Source: Achatina immaculata
Lineage: Eukaryota; Mollusca; Gastropoda; Stylommatophora; Achatinidae
Length of the DNA stretch: 64,000 nt
Direction: 5' to 3'
Assembly (NCBI GenBank): GCA_009760885.1
Contig: CM019713.1
Span: forward strand, 30,633,889-30,697,888
Part shown: in pieces, positions 21,471-32,432 of the stretch
Layout of the letters: each line of letters opens with the position of its first letter
How positions within the stretch are numbered: position 1 is the first letter of the stretch
Notes under the pieces: model-generated
Seen by the model: the letters and a program-made list of their open reading frames with translations, nothing else
Told to the model about the DNA's origin: nothing
Database searches by the model: none
Translations under genes and position numbers: made by a program

Positions 21471-22219
21471 CACACATGTACACACACACAGTTGGATTTA
21501 TAAAACTCACTTTATACGAAACTCAACTGTTGCATGCAATCTCAATTTTTCATGATAATTAATGACCACTGCTTTTTATGCGACTTTTATTCCTGTGTGT
21601 AACAGACACAAACATTTTAAAAGTTCCTTTTGACATCCCAGTGAATTTTCTGAATTAATATGTGAAAGAAATCGTCGACAAAGGATATAAAAGAAAAATT
21701 CAGGCGAGATATTTAGAAACAGCAAAGTAATTCACAAACACAAAAACTGCCTGCTAGTTCCGTAAACAAAAGATTGCATTGTAATGTTCTTTTCCAAGTC
21801 ACGTTATCGTTATAGTTTTTTGTTGTTGTAACGAATAACATTTACAAGAGAAAAAAAAATGAATTCAGATTTACGTAAATTGCCGCGCTATTTCTAATTT
21901 CAGCGCCCATTACAAGAAAACAACGAAAATGACGTCATATCGTAAGCTCTTGGTCTGCTCTGAACACAGACTAATTTTCTGCTTGTTTCATTATTTGACA
22001 AAAATAACAGAAGCATTCAATTCGTTTGTAGCTGTACCACTTTTTTTTTCTTTTCATGAAGTCTGTTGTTGAAAAAAAAAAGTCTTGTGTTTTATTAGCA
22101 AAACCGTTGGCATGTGTTTGAAATCTTCTGATCTGAAAAGGCATAAGTTAGTATTGTCACTCAATTAGGCAAATACATACATACACACACAACACACACA
22201 CAACACACACATATGTATG
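21471..22219. other. Intron 3, no gene
   Basis: AT-rich sequence with short CA runs at 21461-21492 and 22170-22210. No exon or transposon protein is seen. Confidence 0.4.
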
Positions 22220-23395
22220 TAATAATAGACTGGCATACCCGTTCTCCGGGCATTCCCATATGTGTTCCGCCTACCGTTCCAACTGAAGTGTGCGCCTACT
22301 CATGGAGCCAGTCATACACTGGCTGTGAGTAAACAGGCGCTAGACCACTTCGTTCAGAGCAAAACGTCCAGTTCCTCTCTCCTTCCCAAATCTGATCATC
22401 CTCCTGATATGATTGTTGTCATTAAACCCGATATCGTCCTCCACGGGTAGCCTATTCAAGGTGGCTCTTGCAATCTCCTTGTCCATTTTTAGGGTGCCCT
22501 GAATTGATACCATGGCTGCCAGTTTGTCCGTTCTCTCACTGCTGTCGACTCCCGCATGACCTGGGCAGTAGATCCATGTCCAGCTGAATAACCGAGAGCA
22601 CTCTAGAAGTTGGACCTACTCTCTGCGGAAGACATGTCTCTCTATTCTCTGTAACATGTTTTGGGAGTTTGTTACAATGACTCCATGCGAGTCGTCCTGC
22701 TCCACCAACCAGGAAATCGCTTCTGATGCAGCCTGCACCTCCATTTTCATGCTGGAAGTGGTGGTTGCATAGGCTCCTGATTTACTTCCAAGCGGTGTGC
22801 CGTTGTGGTAGACAATTTAGGCCATTCAGTTTTTAGACTTCATGCCACTGACCCGTCTGTAAAGATTACAGGGTCACGTGGTTTGGAGTGATGCTGAATC
22901 TGTTTCAGCACTTGGGCTTCTGTTTTAACCCTGAGGCCAGTCTCGGCATTCACGGCCAGACAGGATCACGACCTTCATTAGATTCTGCATATTCGACATT
23001 TTAGTCCATCCCGGTTCTATGTGTATATGCTTGGGGTTGCAGACTTCTGTCAATGTCTCATCTGCCTCTGTCATTCACGATCTCCCTTGCTTGATGTGCT
23101 TGACTTTTGCTGAGTTCAGCTCTGGTAGAAGGGGGTGGTTTGCCGTGCCAGCAATCCTGAGCTACGTCTTCACTTACACATACTTGTGCCTTACTTTCAT
23201 GCTGGACATATCCAGCAAGTAGTGCATAGCCATGACCAGAGTGTCCTTGGTGCACCCCTGAACCGCTCTCATGGCCTCGTTTTGAATTCTTTGGAGCTTG
23301 ATTACCTGAGTCGTGGACAAAGTCAGAAGAGCGAGGGCATACTCAGCCACCGACGTCACTAACATCCGCATCAGCAGGAAGAGTGTCCGTTGTAT
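22220..23395 (-). pseudogene. RNase H-bearing LINE (I/Ingi-like), 3' part, decayed
   Basis: The - strand reads first a reverse transcriptase thumb or linker region (MLVTSVAEYALALLTLSTTQ, then VIKLQRIQNEAMRAVQGCTK). A ribonuclease H-like domain follows, with GVIVTNSQNMLQRIERHV (expected catalytic Asp reads Asn) and YCPGHAGVDSSERTDKLA, the widespread HAGVxxNExADxLA motif. The C-terminus matches the fragment at 11697-11862. RNase H in these elements removes the RNA template. Stops and frameshifts are scattered through it. It is 5'-truncated at a TA run next to a GA array. Confidence 0.85.
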
Positions 23396-23895
23396 ATATA
23401 TATATATATATGTAGAGAGAGAGAGAGGGAGAGAGAGGGACAGAGAGAGGGACAGAGAGAGGGAGAGAGAGAGGGAGAAAGAGAGAGGGAGAAAGAGAGA
23501 GGGAGAGAGAAAGGGAGAGAGAGAGGGAGAGAGAGGGAGAGAGAGAGGGACAGTGAGAGGGGGAGAGAGAGAGGAAGAGAGAGAGGGAGAGAGAGGGGGA
23601 GAGAGAAAGAGAGGGACAGAGAGAGGGACAGAGAGGGAGAGAGAGAGGGAGAGAGTGGGAGAAAGAGAGGGAGAGAGAGAGGGAGAGAGAGAGGGACAGA
23701 GAGAGGGACAGAGAGGGAGAGAGAGAGGGACAGAGAGAGGGAGAGAGAGAGGGAGAGAGAGGGAGAGAGAGAGGGAGAGAGAGGGAGAGAGAGAGGGAGA
23801 GAGAGGGAGAGAGAGGGAGAGAGAGCGAGAGAGAGGAAGAGAAGGAGGGAGAGAGGGAGAGAGAGGGAGAGAGAGAGGAAGAGAGAGAGAGGGAG
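23396..23895. repeat. Short TA run followed by a GAGAGAGG polypurine array
   Basis: TA repeats occupy 23394-23411. From 23414 the + strand is almost purely purine for about 480 bases, built from GAGAGAGG(G/A) units of 8-12 bp with occasional ACAGAG. Arg/Glu-rich open frames on the + strand and Ser/Leu/Pro-rich ones on the - strand are artefacts of it. Confidence 0.97.
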
Positions 23896-24398
23896 ACAAA
23901 TAAGTACAAGCAGATAATCTTGAAAGAAACAAAAATCAAATTAAATGGTTTTGAGCAACATGCGAAGAGGGTACAGTAGCATATTTCTCTTCCAGTGTTA
24001 GTCACCGATTCTAATAATTGTATGGAACTCTGATGATACTTTTGTTCGACATCATCGTCATCATCATCATCATCATCATCATCCGCCTTTCGTATCTTTC
24101 GACTTTTACCTTTACAGTCCTCTATTTTCTATAGTCAGATCCTTCCTCGGTGGAAGTTTCTGAAGTGGTCCAGAAATATCTCTCCCTGGCTTATGTTTTT
24201 TGCTCTGACTTTTCCAATGATTGCCAGGTTCCCTATTGTCTTAGTCTTGACCTATCCAAGCAAATGTTACATTTTTATTGTTTCTTTTTCTCTTCACTAT
24301 TTATCTTATCATTCAGGCAACTTTACTTTTCCTTCATTGAGATTTGTAGCCACCAGAAAGCTGCAAATAAATACTGCGTCATTTCATAGGAAATATAT
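23896..24398. other. Intron 3, no gene; ATC microsatellite
   Basis: An ATC microsatellite lies at about 24050-24083. The remainder is AT-rich without recognised exons. Confidence 0.4.
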
Positions 24399-24660
24399 TT
24401 TGGGTGTCTGAGTTGCGAAGTGGTTAGTGCACTGGTCTCTCATGGCGAAGGTCGGGGGTTCGAATCCGGCCGGCGGCACCCCAGTCACCCAGCTGTAGAA
24501 ATGGGTACCCGACTTCTTCTGGAGTTGGAGAAGGAAAAGGCAGCCAGGTGTGGTACTGACCACATCACCCTCTAGTCTGCTGACAGGTCAAGGAAAATAT
24601 GGGCACTAACACCATATCCCTATGTGCCTCTAAGGCATGATAGGGTTACCTATATTTTGG
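24399..24660 (+). mobile_element. tRNA-derived SINE, type 1, best preserved copy
   Basis: The tRNA-like head has box A GTTGCGAAGTGGTTAGTGC (about 24412-24430) and an exact box B GGTTCGAATCC at about 24458. Its body shares CCCAGTCACCCAGCTG, GGGTACCCGACTTCTTCTGG, GGTCAAGGAAAATATGGGC and CTCTAAGGCATGATAGGGTT with 14708-14965 and with the inverted copy at 28365-28603. It ends about 160 bp upstream of exon 4. The head is not a functional tRNA gene: the 3' half does not close an acceptor stem. Confidence 0.9.
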
Positions 24661-24820
24661 CTGCATTTGTTATTTTGTTTGTGTTGTCTTGATTATTATT
24701 TGTATTGTAGGATGAAAGTTCACGGTGCTCTTAGTATCCCAAACAAAAAAAAATTAACGTTTTGCTGGCAGATTCTGAAACAACATTTGCTAATAATAAA
24801 TGTTCGTGTTGTTCTTACAG

Positions 24821-24997
24821 GCAGTTGATCAAATTCACAAAGAAAGACGCGGAAGAAGAGAAAGCTGGCATGATGGACGGAGACACCAAAGCTTATTTCG
24901 ACGAAATCATCCGCGGCTCTGCCCTCTTCGGAATTCTACCTGACAAGGGTGGAGAATTTGATGATGATGACAAAGAGAACAATGATTCCTATTTCAG
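24821..24997 (+). CDS. Host gene coding exon 4 (acidic segment)
   Basis: The acceptor is GTTGTTCTTACAG and the donor is AG|GTATGA. The 177-nt exon enters and leaves in phase 2. It encodes QLIKFTKKDAEEEKAGMMDG, DTKAYFDEIIRGSALFGILP and DKGGEFDDDDKENNDSYF, with split Lys and Arg codons at its ends. The first half is charged and probably helical; the second ends in an Asp/Glu cluster. I recognise no named domain. It is the second-longest exon of the gene and a reliable probe for orthologues. Confidence 0.85.
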
Positions 24998-25018
24998 GTA
25001 TGACAAGAACAAGGGAAA

Positions 25019-25028
25019 AACATACATA

Positions 25029-25080
<52 letters not shown>

Positions 25081-25086
25081 CACACG
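25019..25086. repeat. (CGCA)n/(CA)n microsatellite
   Basis: CGCACGCA units give way to CACACA, starting 21 bases after the exon 4 donor. A second TG-rich patch lies at 25195-25225. Confidence 0.95.
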
Positions 25087-26879
25087 CGGAATAATTTAGG
25101 AACGTGTGGAAGTCCTAATATTTTCAATAGACCGATGGTCGAAACAACGAAACGTCGGAAAGCGGGGACTATTTGCGTATTTCTTCCATATACGTATGTG
25201 CGTGTGTATGTGCGTGTGTGTGTGTGTATGTACGCATAAGCGCGTATACACCTGTATGATTGCTTGTCTCTGTTTGAGTGAAGAAGTAATTATAATTCGA
25301 CTGCCCGTTTCTTGTCAGATAATTTCTAACACTTTCCCGACAATTAAGTGATAAATTGGAAAGCTTAGATTCAACACTCGAACACCTACCATTATTTGTG
25401 CGTGTGTGTGTAGTAGTAGTAGTAGTAGTAGTATCAGTCAGATCGATAACAATCCGTTTCCATGACAACCGCGACAGTCATTGGGCGTAAATCCACGAAG
25501 CCAATAAATGGCAGACAGCTCGAGCGTGCCACCTACGGCGAAGTGCTCCTGATGATGTCAGTCTCAACACCACCTAGATCGCAGGTCACATTGCTCAGGA
25601 CAGAGTTTTTTTGGGGGGAAAAATTGATAAAAACATGTTTTTCTTGGCTGAGATATAGATTTTTATAAGCAGGCGCGCGCTGCTCGAAATCATTAGAATA
25701 GATACGTTTGAATGATGATAAATGCAAAAACTGGACGAATTGGAATACACGCAACACTGATTTAAATGTCCTAATAGCCGGCTGCCTTCGTTTGACTCTT
25801 TCGCAGTCGTAGTAATATATGATGATACTAGCTCTAACTTGCCAAAAATGACGAGGAAAAAAAATTGCAGTTTATTATTAATATTATTTTTTTTACTTCA
25901 AAAACCGAAGACACTTAATGTGACGTCAGAGAGGCTCAGAATAGCATCCAGTATTTTTATCTCATTGGAAAATCTTTCGCAACTGTGAAAAAAAAGATGT
26001 CCGCCATGTTGCATGTCCCAAAAGTCGTTCATTTTACTGTCGAATAATGAGGTCAGAGATGCAAGTGCACGACTTACAGAGGTTTAACTTTGAAGCTGAC
26101 CGAAGAAACAAACTTCTTAGCAGGCTCCGCCTCCTTGACAGTCACGTCAAGTCCGGTTTGTCAGGACAGAGGAACGTAACAGGCTGTTTCTAGAAGGAAG
26201 ACGAGCATATAAGATACAATTTTCTATCCATGATATCTCTTCTATACCCTCAATATTACTCGGTTTTCCTCTCTGATTCACTACCACTCTTTCCATGGTA
26301 GGCCTCGCCCTACCAGCCAATCAAAAATCAATCATAAAGCTTTGCTTACAGTCTCTAATACGGCCTACGGGGCAATCGATCTTTTAAAGCGGTATCGTAG
26401 TATACACAAGATGTAATAATCGTGTTTTCACTGAACTAGTATTTCTGACTGTCTCACGTGATTTTGGCAAGTAGACAATATATGATTGTTTTCAGGATCG
26501 ATTTACTATTCTCCAGTCGAGATCTTCAAGTCATTGACGACAGCGCACTTAAGGAGTTAATTATCAGATATCAAAAATCACTACGACTGACATTCAGACA
26601 AGTAGACATCAACGCTATACAGGAAGCTCCGTGTGCACTTTTTGCAACAGTTGTTTGTTGAGAACATGTGCCACGTTTTAAGTTTTGACGAAATAGATTT
26701 TCGAGAACAATCATTAAAACTGGGTTGCGATAAACAGTGGATTGGGGGTGGGGGTGGGGGGGGGGAAGGGGAAATAACTTTTTATCGTTAAGAGATTGTC
26801 TGAAGAATCAAATTGCAGAGTAAACAATCTGATAACAATCAAATTTCTTATACATGACGATAAAGAAAAGTTTGAGATA
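25087..26879. other. Intron 4, no gene
   Basis: A TAG microsatellite (about 25409-25432) and a G run (26745-26765) are the only structures I note. A short block near 25131-25165 (ACCGATGGTCGAAACAACGA) resembles a retroelement 3' end but cannot be classified. Confidence 0.35.
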
Positions 26880-27175
26880 GCAACGATTATATACAAGGTA
26901 AAAATGAATTTAAAAGGATCATATACAAGGTAAAGATGAGTTTAAAAGGATTATATACAAGGTAAAGATGAGTTAGAAAATATCATATACAAGGTAAAGT
27001 TGAGTTAGAAAGTATTATATACAAGGTAAAGTTGAGTTATAAAGTATTATATACAAGGTAAAGATGAGTTAGAAAGTATTATAAACAAGGTAAAGTTGAG
27101 TTAGAAAGTATTATATACAAGGTAAATATGAGTTAGAAAGAACTATATAGTTGAGTTGGAAAGTATTATATGCCA
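26880..27175 (+). repeat. About 35-bp minisatellite, eight copies
   Basis: The unit includes TATATACAAGGTAAAGATGA and GTTAGAAAGTATTA. It passes into the related 41-bp array on its right, and both share a (G)AGTTAGAAA core. Confidence 0.9.
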
Positions 27176-27845
27176 GATAAAAATCTCAGATAGAAGGATT
27201 ATACATAAGGTAAAAAATGAGTTAGAAATTATTATAATATACAAATATAAATAAAACATGAGTTAAAAATTATTATAATATACACATGTAAATAAAACAT
27301 GAGTTAGAAATTATTATAATATACACATGTAAATAAAACATGAGTTAGAAATTATTATAATATACACATGTAAATAAAAAAGGAGTTAGAAATTATTATA
27401 ATATACACATGTAAATAAAACATGAGTTAGAAATTATTATAATATACACATGCAAATAAAAACTGAGTTAGAAATTATTATAATATACACATGTAAATAA
27501 AACATGAGTTAGAAATTATTATAATATGCACATGCAAATAAAAACTGAGTTAAAAATTATTATAATATACACATGTCAATAAAAAATGAGTTAGAAATTA
27601 TTATAATATACACATGTAAATAAAACATGAGTTAGAAATTATTATAATATACACATGTAAATAAAACATGAGTTAGAAATTATTATAATATACACATGTA
27701 AATAAAAAAGGAGTTAGAAATTATTATAATATACACATGTAAATAAAAAAGGAGTTAGAAATTATTATAATATACACATGTAAATAAAAACTGAGTTAGA
27801 AATTATTATAATATACACATGTAAATAAAAACTGAGTTAGAAACG
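27176..27845 (+). repeat. 41-bp minisatellite, about 16 copies
   Basis: The unit reads GAGTTAGAAATTATTATAAT then ATACACATGTAAATAAAACAT, with variants AAAAAGGAG and AAAACTGAG at the join. It likely grew from the same seed as the array on its left. Confidence 0.95.
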
Positions 27846-28364
27846 GCCAAGTAGCTGGTGCAAATGAAAGCCAGAACAAAATAGTGCCCGTAATAGGTTC
27901 AATTTATGCCACCTTTCAGCAGTGAAATTAGAATGTATGGGGATGTGGTAAGTATCCTTAGATCTCTACCCTGCACGCTCTGATATATTTTGACCCACGT
28001 GAACTTTTGGGTAGGGACACTGGACAGACTGGGTTTCTGGAAATCGCAGAGAGGAGCTAACAAGCAGGTTTCTTGATAAGATCTACCGCTATGGAGACCA
28101 CATCGAAACTTACACTGTAAAACAGACTGAGGGAGCGCAATAGACTTTGTTAGCACTGATTACAAAATGTACTTAATGGGCAGTTTGAAACAGGAATACA
28201 TTTCCCATTTGCCCCAGGCCTATTAACACAGCTTTGCACGACCGTGGCAAGGTATGACATGGTCTTGACCGGTTCTGGTTCCTCCTGACAAGTGCACCAT
28301 CCACCTAACACAGTCGTCTTAGCTGCCCGTGGGTGAAAGACTAATTAAGTCTGACAGCCATCGC
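27846..28364. other. Intron 4, no feature recognised
   Basis: Unique-looking sequence of moderate GC content without an exon that fits the gene's phase and without transposon homology that I can name. Confidence 0.35.
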
Positions 28365-28603
28365 TTCTGTAAGTTATGCAGCCCTGACATGCCATAAAGG
28401 CACCCGTGATATGTGATGTTAGAGCCAATATTTACCTGCATCTGTCGGCACACAACACACTTCTCCTTCCCCAGCTCGAATAGGAGTTGGGTAACCTCAT
28501 CTACAGCTGAGTGACTGAAGCGATTCCTGCCAGACTTGAACTACCAACCTCTCGGCCAGAGACTAGTGCTCTAACCACTGCGCTGTACACCCTCAACCCC
28601 CCC
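28365..28603 (-). mobile_element. tRNA-derived SINE, type 1, inverted
   Basis: Read on the - strand it starts with box A GCGCAGTGGTTAGAGCACTA and has a box B variant GTAGTTCAAGTCTGG. The body shares TTCAGTCACTCAGCTGTAGA and TTATGGCATGTCAGGGCTGC with the other type 1 copies. C and A homopolymers (28597-28622) lie next to its head. Confidence 0.85.
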
Positions 28604-29065
28604 CCCCCCCCCAAAAAAAAAACATAAAGCGACGAAGCATTATTGTTAAATTAATGTTTATTACATAAATTTCAACGCCATGTTTTCAATTAAAAAAAAA
28701 ATAACAGGAAAACAAAGAGTTTATTTGTTGACATCTTGTGTCCACACTGTTTATTGACCAACGGCGTTCGGAAAATATTTGCTAGAAAACATGTAGAAAA
28801 GTTATTTTAAAAAATGACAGATTATTGATTAGGATCCTCTGATATCCCCGGGTGCGTTAAACATAAAATGAGAAAACAGAGGGAGAGAGGGGGAGAGGAG
28901 GGGATAGACAGAGAATTTTGCAAAATAATCTTCGCTATTTAGTAATCAGTAACAATTTATTTTTTTAGCGTTCTTGAGAGGCTGCACATTTTTCTATTTT
29001 TGCACAGAGGTTTTTTGTACTGGCACAATAAAAATACCTTCTATAGGCATATAGTTCAAGACAGA
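28604..29065. other. Intron 4, no gene; C and A homopolymers
   Basis: A run of about 16 C is followed by A10 at 28597-28622; the rest is AT-rich with a purine patch at 28876-28915. No exon is seen. Confidence 0.4.
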
Positions 29066-29067
29066 TT

Positions 29068-29312
29068 ATTTCTCCTCCTTGCACTAAGCGAGAGAGTAGA
29101 TAGACTACTTCTCTTCTTTGCGGTAAGCGTGACGGTAGATAGATTATTTACCATTTTTGCTTTAAGCGAGAGAGTAGAAAGATTACTTCTCCTATTTGCG
29201 TTAAGCGAGAGAGCAGATAGATTATTTTCACTCTTTGCGTTAAACGAAACAGTAGATAATCTCCCCTCTTTTCGTTAAGCGAGACAGTAGATAGACTACT
29301 GAAAGATTACTT
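29068..29312 (+). repeat. 39-bp minisatellite, about six copies
   Basis: AAGCGAGAGAGTAGA-like cores begin at 29086, 29125, 29164 and 29203, giving a 39-bp period. Because 39 is divisible by three, a short + frame stays open through it. It is not a gene. Confidence 0.9.
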
Positions 29313-29440
29313 TCTCTCTTTGCTTTTAAGCAAAACAATATTTTAGCTGTGGAAAGCAGCAGTATTCCTGTAGATTTGTAGATATAGCTTTTCTGCTTCC
29401 CTGGAAACCTGGTATTACTGTTTCCTTTTAAATTTCACAT

Positions 29441-30421
29441 CATCATCATCATCATCAGGTGCCGTGCCGACTGGCGTTGGCTATTATGCTTCTCCAGAGT
29501 ACCCGATCCTTCATGAAGGCCATCAGTTCAGTTGGTGATCTCCTCTCACACCATCCCGTCAGACTGTCCAGTATCATTTCTCTTAGTCTTCCTCTTGATC
29601 TTCTTCCTTCTATTTTTCCTGTTGTTATAATATTTTCAGTGCCCCCTCTTCTCATTGCATGTCCTATGAAAGTACATTGTCTCTCTCTTATCTTTCTGAC
29701 AAGGTTTTTTGTCTCTCCAGCTCTTCTCATACATTCTTTATTAGTTATTTTTGCTGTCCAGGGGATTCGCAACATTCTTCTAATAAACCACATTTCTGCT
29801 GCTTCCAATGATTTTTGTGCAGACTTGCCTATTGTCCATGATTCACTTCCATATAACAAGATAGGTTCAATATAGCATTTTAGGACTCGTTTTCTAACAT
29901 TCATTGATAAAGATGTGTTAGCTAATATGTTTCTCATTCTCTGAAATGCAGTCTTTGCTTGGCCTATTCTGTTCCTAATTTCTGTTTTGCATTTCCCATC
30001 TGAAGTTATTACTGCTCCAAGGTATTTGAATTTCTGCACCTGCTTTAGAATGGTTCCGTTTAATTTTATACTGCATGCTGGTGTATTCTGTTTCTTAGAT
30101 ATAACCATAGTCTCTGTCTTTTTGATGTTCAAAGTAAGGCTTTTCTGTTCACTTTCTTTGGCGACTTTATCCAAGAGATTTTGCAGGTCTTGTTGGTTCT
30201 CAGCTATCAGTACTGTGTCGTCAGCATACCGAAGGTTGTTAATCTCCAATTTTTATGCCTGGTTCTGTGATGATTGTTCTTAGAATATTCTCGCTGTACA
30301 GAGAAAAAAGGTCTGGAGATAGTACACATCCTTGTCGCACCCCTTGTTTTTTAGGTTGGTATTTTCCAATTCTATTTTCAACTCGAACTGCTGCTTCTTG
30401 CTGCCAGTATAGATGTTTTAC
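29441..30421 (-). mobile_element. 5'-truncated RTE-like LINE (family B) with target duplication
   Basis: The element is bounded by the 10-bp direct repeat AATTTCACAT at 29431-29440 and 30422-30431, a clear target site duplication. The 3' end on the - strand carries a (GAT)n tail. It begins inside the reverse transcriptase ([20 protein letters not shown]). It lies in intron 4, about 240 bp upstream of exon 5 and antisense to the gene. Confidence 0.93.
29455..30421 (-). pseudogene. Reverse transcriptase C-terminal half, LINE family B
   Basis: From the 5' side: [40 protein letters not shown] (intact YADD box), [73 protein letters not shown], and a C-terminus WRSIIANASRHGT followed by a stop. 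An 8-base deletion relative to the copy at 57343-58428 breaks the frame just before YADD (near 30247). The final 264 codons are open, so this is a young insertion. Confidence 0.93.
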
Positions 30422-30673
30422 AATTTCACATAACTGGCTCATTTTAAGCTTCGTATTACCGGATCCTTCTAAACCTCGTGTTACTGGTTTATTTTAAACC
30501 TCGTATAACTGGCTCCTATTAACCTTCGCATTAACAGGCGAGTATCAGTTCTGATAATGATAACAGTTGTTGGGTTTGAACAAATTCATTTCCTTAAACA
30601 GAAAGAGTTTCAAGTTTAAAACTTTTGCTTTTTTTAAAAAAATTTCTCAGACCTGTTTTTTTTTTTCCTTCAG

Positions 30674-30718
30674 TGAGAATGAACCAACTACAGACGACAC
30701 CGCAAATGACAATCAGAG
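30674..30718 (+). CDS. Host gene coding exon 5 (small acidic exon)
   Basis: The acceptor follows a T-rich tract ending CCTTCAG and the donor is AG|GTGAGA. The exon is 45 nt, phase 2 in and out, and encodes S-ENEPTTDDTANDNQ-R. It is Asp/Asn/Thr rich and very likely disordered. Its size, symmetry and composition suggest an optional linker exon. On its own it would be weak, but the frame it shares with exons 4 and 6 supports it. Confidence 0.7.
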
Positions 30719-30807
30719 GTGAGATTATAAGTCCTTTAATTTTTTTTTTTTAGAAGAGTGACAAGGCTTCTGGACCAGACGTTTACTAAAGTAACAAAGG
30801 GAACCTG

Positions 30808-30812
<5 letters not shown>

Positions 30813-30886
<74 letters not shown>
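30813..30886. repeat. (TA)n microsatellite
   Basis: TA run with one phase slip near 30843, about 95 bases after exon 5. Confidence 0.95.
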
Positions 30887-30889
<3 letters not shown>

Positions 30890-31139
30890 TTGTAATTTGT
30901 GTAAATGTTTGCAGATGCCACCAAGATGAAACCTTCAAGTTTTCATAGCCTTTTTCTGGAATGAGCATTCACAGGAAAGAAAAAAAAACTTGTGCAAAAA
31001 GTGTCGACTAAAATGAAATGTTTGAAACATTGAAAAAAAAAAATTAAATTTACACATAAATAATGTAAAGGATAGACATTTCTTACCCATTTATCGAAAC
31101 TGAAAAAAATCTAACCTCCCTAGGTGTGGCCACTTTTAA

Positions 31140-31400
31140 AATCTAATCTAAAACTTAGCTATATCTGACAATTGCTTTCTCCTGAAACGTGGGATTTACT
31201 AGTACAAGGAAAGCTTTGCTTGCTCTGCCGCTCATCTCTGGAAAATCCTTCCATCCTATCTGCAACTCGTAAGGGATATTCCTTTTTTTTTTAATTGCAG
31301 ACTTTCTCCATACCTGCTTGACTTTGATTACATGTGCTGTCATGTAACCCACTTTCCTCGTAGCATTACTGTCCTAGCAGTTATGCTATGCTTGCAAAGT
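31140..31400 (+). pseudogene. Decayed 3' part of a CR1/jockey-like LINE (family C)
   Basis: Across shifted frames the + strand gives PETWDLLVQ, then a stretch like KLCLLCRSSLENPSIL. This corresponds to the family C C-terminus KPRLDLYKKSFSYSAAHLWN and TLPSYI seen at 56375-56710. It is old and poorly conserved. Confidence 0.5.
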
Positions 31401-31479
31401 AGCTGGAGTAATCCTAGCACGCGAATTATTTTGTTTCTTCTTCTTCGCTTCATGGATATGTTTATCAATTTGCCTGTAA

Positions 31480-31960
31480 TTAACCATGTCGTATATTTCA
31501 TATTACAAAAAAAGCACAAAAACCAAGTTAAGACTATTCAAATCAAATGTAATATCCAATCTCATTTATGCACGCGAAAGCTGGAAAACAACTAAAGAAA
31601 TAGACAAGAAATTTGACTTTGAAAGGAAAATACTCGGCTTCAAGTGGAACGAATTCAAGAACAAAGCAGAGATAAGACAGATGACTGAACAACAACCAGT
31701 CTCATGGGTGATCAGGAAAAGGAGATGAACATATGTTGGTCACGTGATGAGAAGAAACAGAGAATCCCAAAAACAAGCTATAAAGTGGAACACAACAGGC
31801 CAAAGAAAAAAGAGGCAGATCGCGTGAAACTCTGAAGAGGATATTATTAAGAGAGGCCAAATTAACAGGCATAAAATCCCTTGATGAGGTTGAAAGATTC
31901 ACCGAAGACAGGAAAAACTGGCGAACTACTACGGCACGGGAAGGATATAAGAAGAATATT
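31480..31960 (+). pseudogene. C-terminal fragment of an RTE-like LINE (family D)
   Basis: The + strand reads KTKLRLFKSNVISNLIYARE, SWKTTKEID, RQMTEQQPVSWVIRKRR, a stop, TYVGHVMRRN, KQAIKWNTTGQRKK and SLDEVERF. Related copies lie at 49300-49790 (+) and 51303-51560 (-). This is the region after the reverse transcriptase; no catalytic residues remain. Confidence 0.85.
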
Positions 31961-32348
31961 TCATTTACACATATTGTGAATGTATGGAATAGACGTTATA
32001 TATGTAAAAGTTATTCATTTCGTATGCGTTTTTTGTTTCTATGGGTATATAACACTGGCACTACAATGATTTTGAATCACTGATTTAGAATGATAATTAG
32101 GATATGAAGGGCAGGATGCCATGCCAGACTGGGTGCCCAAGCTCTTCACAATTTCAATGTAAAGTTCTTTCATTTCATTTAGTTAGAGAATATAGAAATG
32201 GGACCAGTTGTTCTGTAAATATATTGTCTTAAGCTTCCAATACAGGAAATTTTGCCTTCCCAGGCGAAGTGTCATGTTCTTTTCCCGTGTAAAATTTTAA
32301 TTCAGAGTTTTGTTTTTTTTTTCTCCTGAAATAAAGTTGCCATGACAG
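31961..32348. other. Intron 5 end, no gene
   Basis: AT-rich sequence with the T-rich tract (32311-32328) that serves the exon 6 acceptor. Confidence 0.45.
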
Positions 32349-32432
32349 CGAAGACCTGTCTGGAGGTACAGCAAGATTTCAACTGTCCAAAATTCTGCTG
32401 GCCAAGAAGGTGGCGGAGGCATTCGTTGGGAA
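32349..32432 (+). CDS. Host gene coding exon 6, donor inside a minisatellite
   Basis: The acceptor is GCCATGACAG, 20 bases after a T-rich tract; the donor is AA|GTCAGT. The 84-nt exon enters and leaves in phase 2, reading S-EDLSGGTARFQLSKILLAKK then VAEAFVG-K. The middle (FQLSKILLAKKVAEAF) could form a basic amphipathic helix. The exon's last bases and donor are the first unit of a 38-bp array, so the donor sequence recurs at 32471, 32509, 32547, 32585 and 32623. The frame beyond the first donor soon meets TGA, so only the first site keeps the reading frame. Confidence 0.75.

Noticed and set aside
20006..21485. - strand frames of 70 and 82 codons with a repeating FSSLVLSSI-like peptide
   Set aside because: They are the translation of the 49-bp minisatellite. 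The unit is not divisible by three, and the frames end inside the array.
23174..24005. Long open frames of Ser/Leu/Pro or Arg/Glu residues (175 to 252 codons)
   Set aside because: They run along the GA polypurine array and its complement; the repeat lacks stops in several frames. No start context, splice sites or domain.
24399..24475. A tRNA gene
   Set aside because: Box A and box B are good, but the region after box B does not complete an acceptor stem, and the body continues as a SINE shared with other loci.
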